This document shows, in pieces, positions 5,399 to 5,474 of a stretch of 5,474 nucleotides of DNA. Location of the stretch: NCBI GenBank assembly GCA_016744725.1, contig JADGDW010000226.1:1-5474 (forward strand), given 5' to 3'. The stretch comes from Candidatus Albibeggiatoa sp. nov. BB20 (lineage in GTDB: Bacteria; Pseudomonadota; Gammaproteobacteria; Beggiatoales; Beggiatoaceae). The notes beneath the pieces were generated by a model, which saw nothing but the letters and a program-made list of their open reading frames with translations, searched no databases and was not told the origin of the DNA. Both the position numbers and the translations under genes were made by a program. How positions within the stretch are numbered: the first letter of the stretch is position 1; each line of letters begins with the position of its first letter.

Positions 5399-5474
5399 AT
5401 GGCTTATTCAGAAAAAGTATTAGACCACTACGAAAATCCGCGTAATGTCGGTGCATTGGATAGTGCTGATTCTA
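5399..5474 (+). CDS. iscU: IscU, Fe-S cluster assembly scaffold (first 25 codons; 3' end outside window)
   Basis: The frame from the ATG at 5399 reads MAYSEKVLDHYENPRNVGAL and continues to the window edge, nearly the same as the N-terminus of E. coli IscU (MAYSEKVIDHYENPRNVGSF, from memory). IscU receives persulfide sulfur from IscS and builds a [2Fe-2S] cluster on three cysteines, all of which lie beyond the visible part. GGAG at 5387-5390, 8 bases upstream, is the ribosome binding site. It follows iscS by 117 bases, with the bulged hairpin at 5299-5349 in between. iscA, hscBA and fdx are usual further downstream but are not visible here. Confidence 0.96.
   Translation, partial: MAYSEKVLDHYENPRNVGALDSADS

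Overview
The window looks like a chromosomal segment of a gram-negative gammaproteobacterium, AT-rich by eye. It carries a Pil-Chp type IV pilus chemosensory tail, an E. coli-like isc locus (IscR, IscS and IscU all align closely with the E. coli proteins as I remember them) and an exported alpha carbonic anhydrase. A Thiotrichales/Beggiatoa-like sulfur oxidiser would fit this mix, but that is only a guess.

Layout. (1) 1-1270, plus strand: the 3' end of a ChpA-type hybrid histidine kinase (CheW-like domain plus receiver domain), then a ChpC-like CheW-domain protein that overlaps it by one base (TAATG). (2) 1271-1340: a short convergent gap with an imperfect hairpin. (3) 1341-2075, minus strand: a periplasmic alpha carbonic anhydrase with signal peptide and all three zinc histidines. 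(4) 2076-2343: a divergent intergenic region with a probable promoter for the carbonic anhydrase and a near-consensus Type 1 IscR operator upstream of iscR, plus a degenerate second copy. (5) 2344-5474, plus strand: iscR, a NifS-like cysteine desulfurase, iscS, and the first 25 codons of iscU, which runs off the window.

How it fits together. IscR senses Fe-S status and probably represses its own promoter. IscS takes sulfur from cysteine and passes it to the IscU scaffold. The extra NifS-like desulfurase keeps its catalytic Lys and Cys but lacks the C-terminal tail that IscS uses to bind IscU, so its sulfur acceptor may differ. The isc cluster is not packed tightly. Between nifS-like and iscS lies an intrinsic-terminator-like hairpin with a seven-T tract, followed 44 bp later by an imperfect second copy of the same dyad. 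Between iscS and iscU lies a long bulged hairpin with no T tract. These RNA or DNA structures are the least explained part of the window and could set different expression levels for iscR-nifS, iscS and iscU. I see no mobile element, CRISPR array, tRNA or rRNA.
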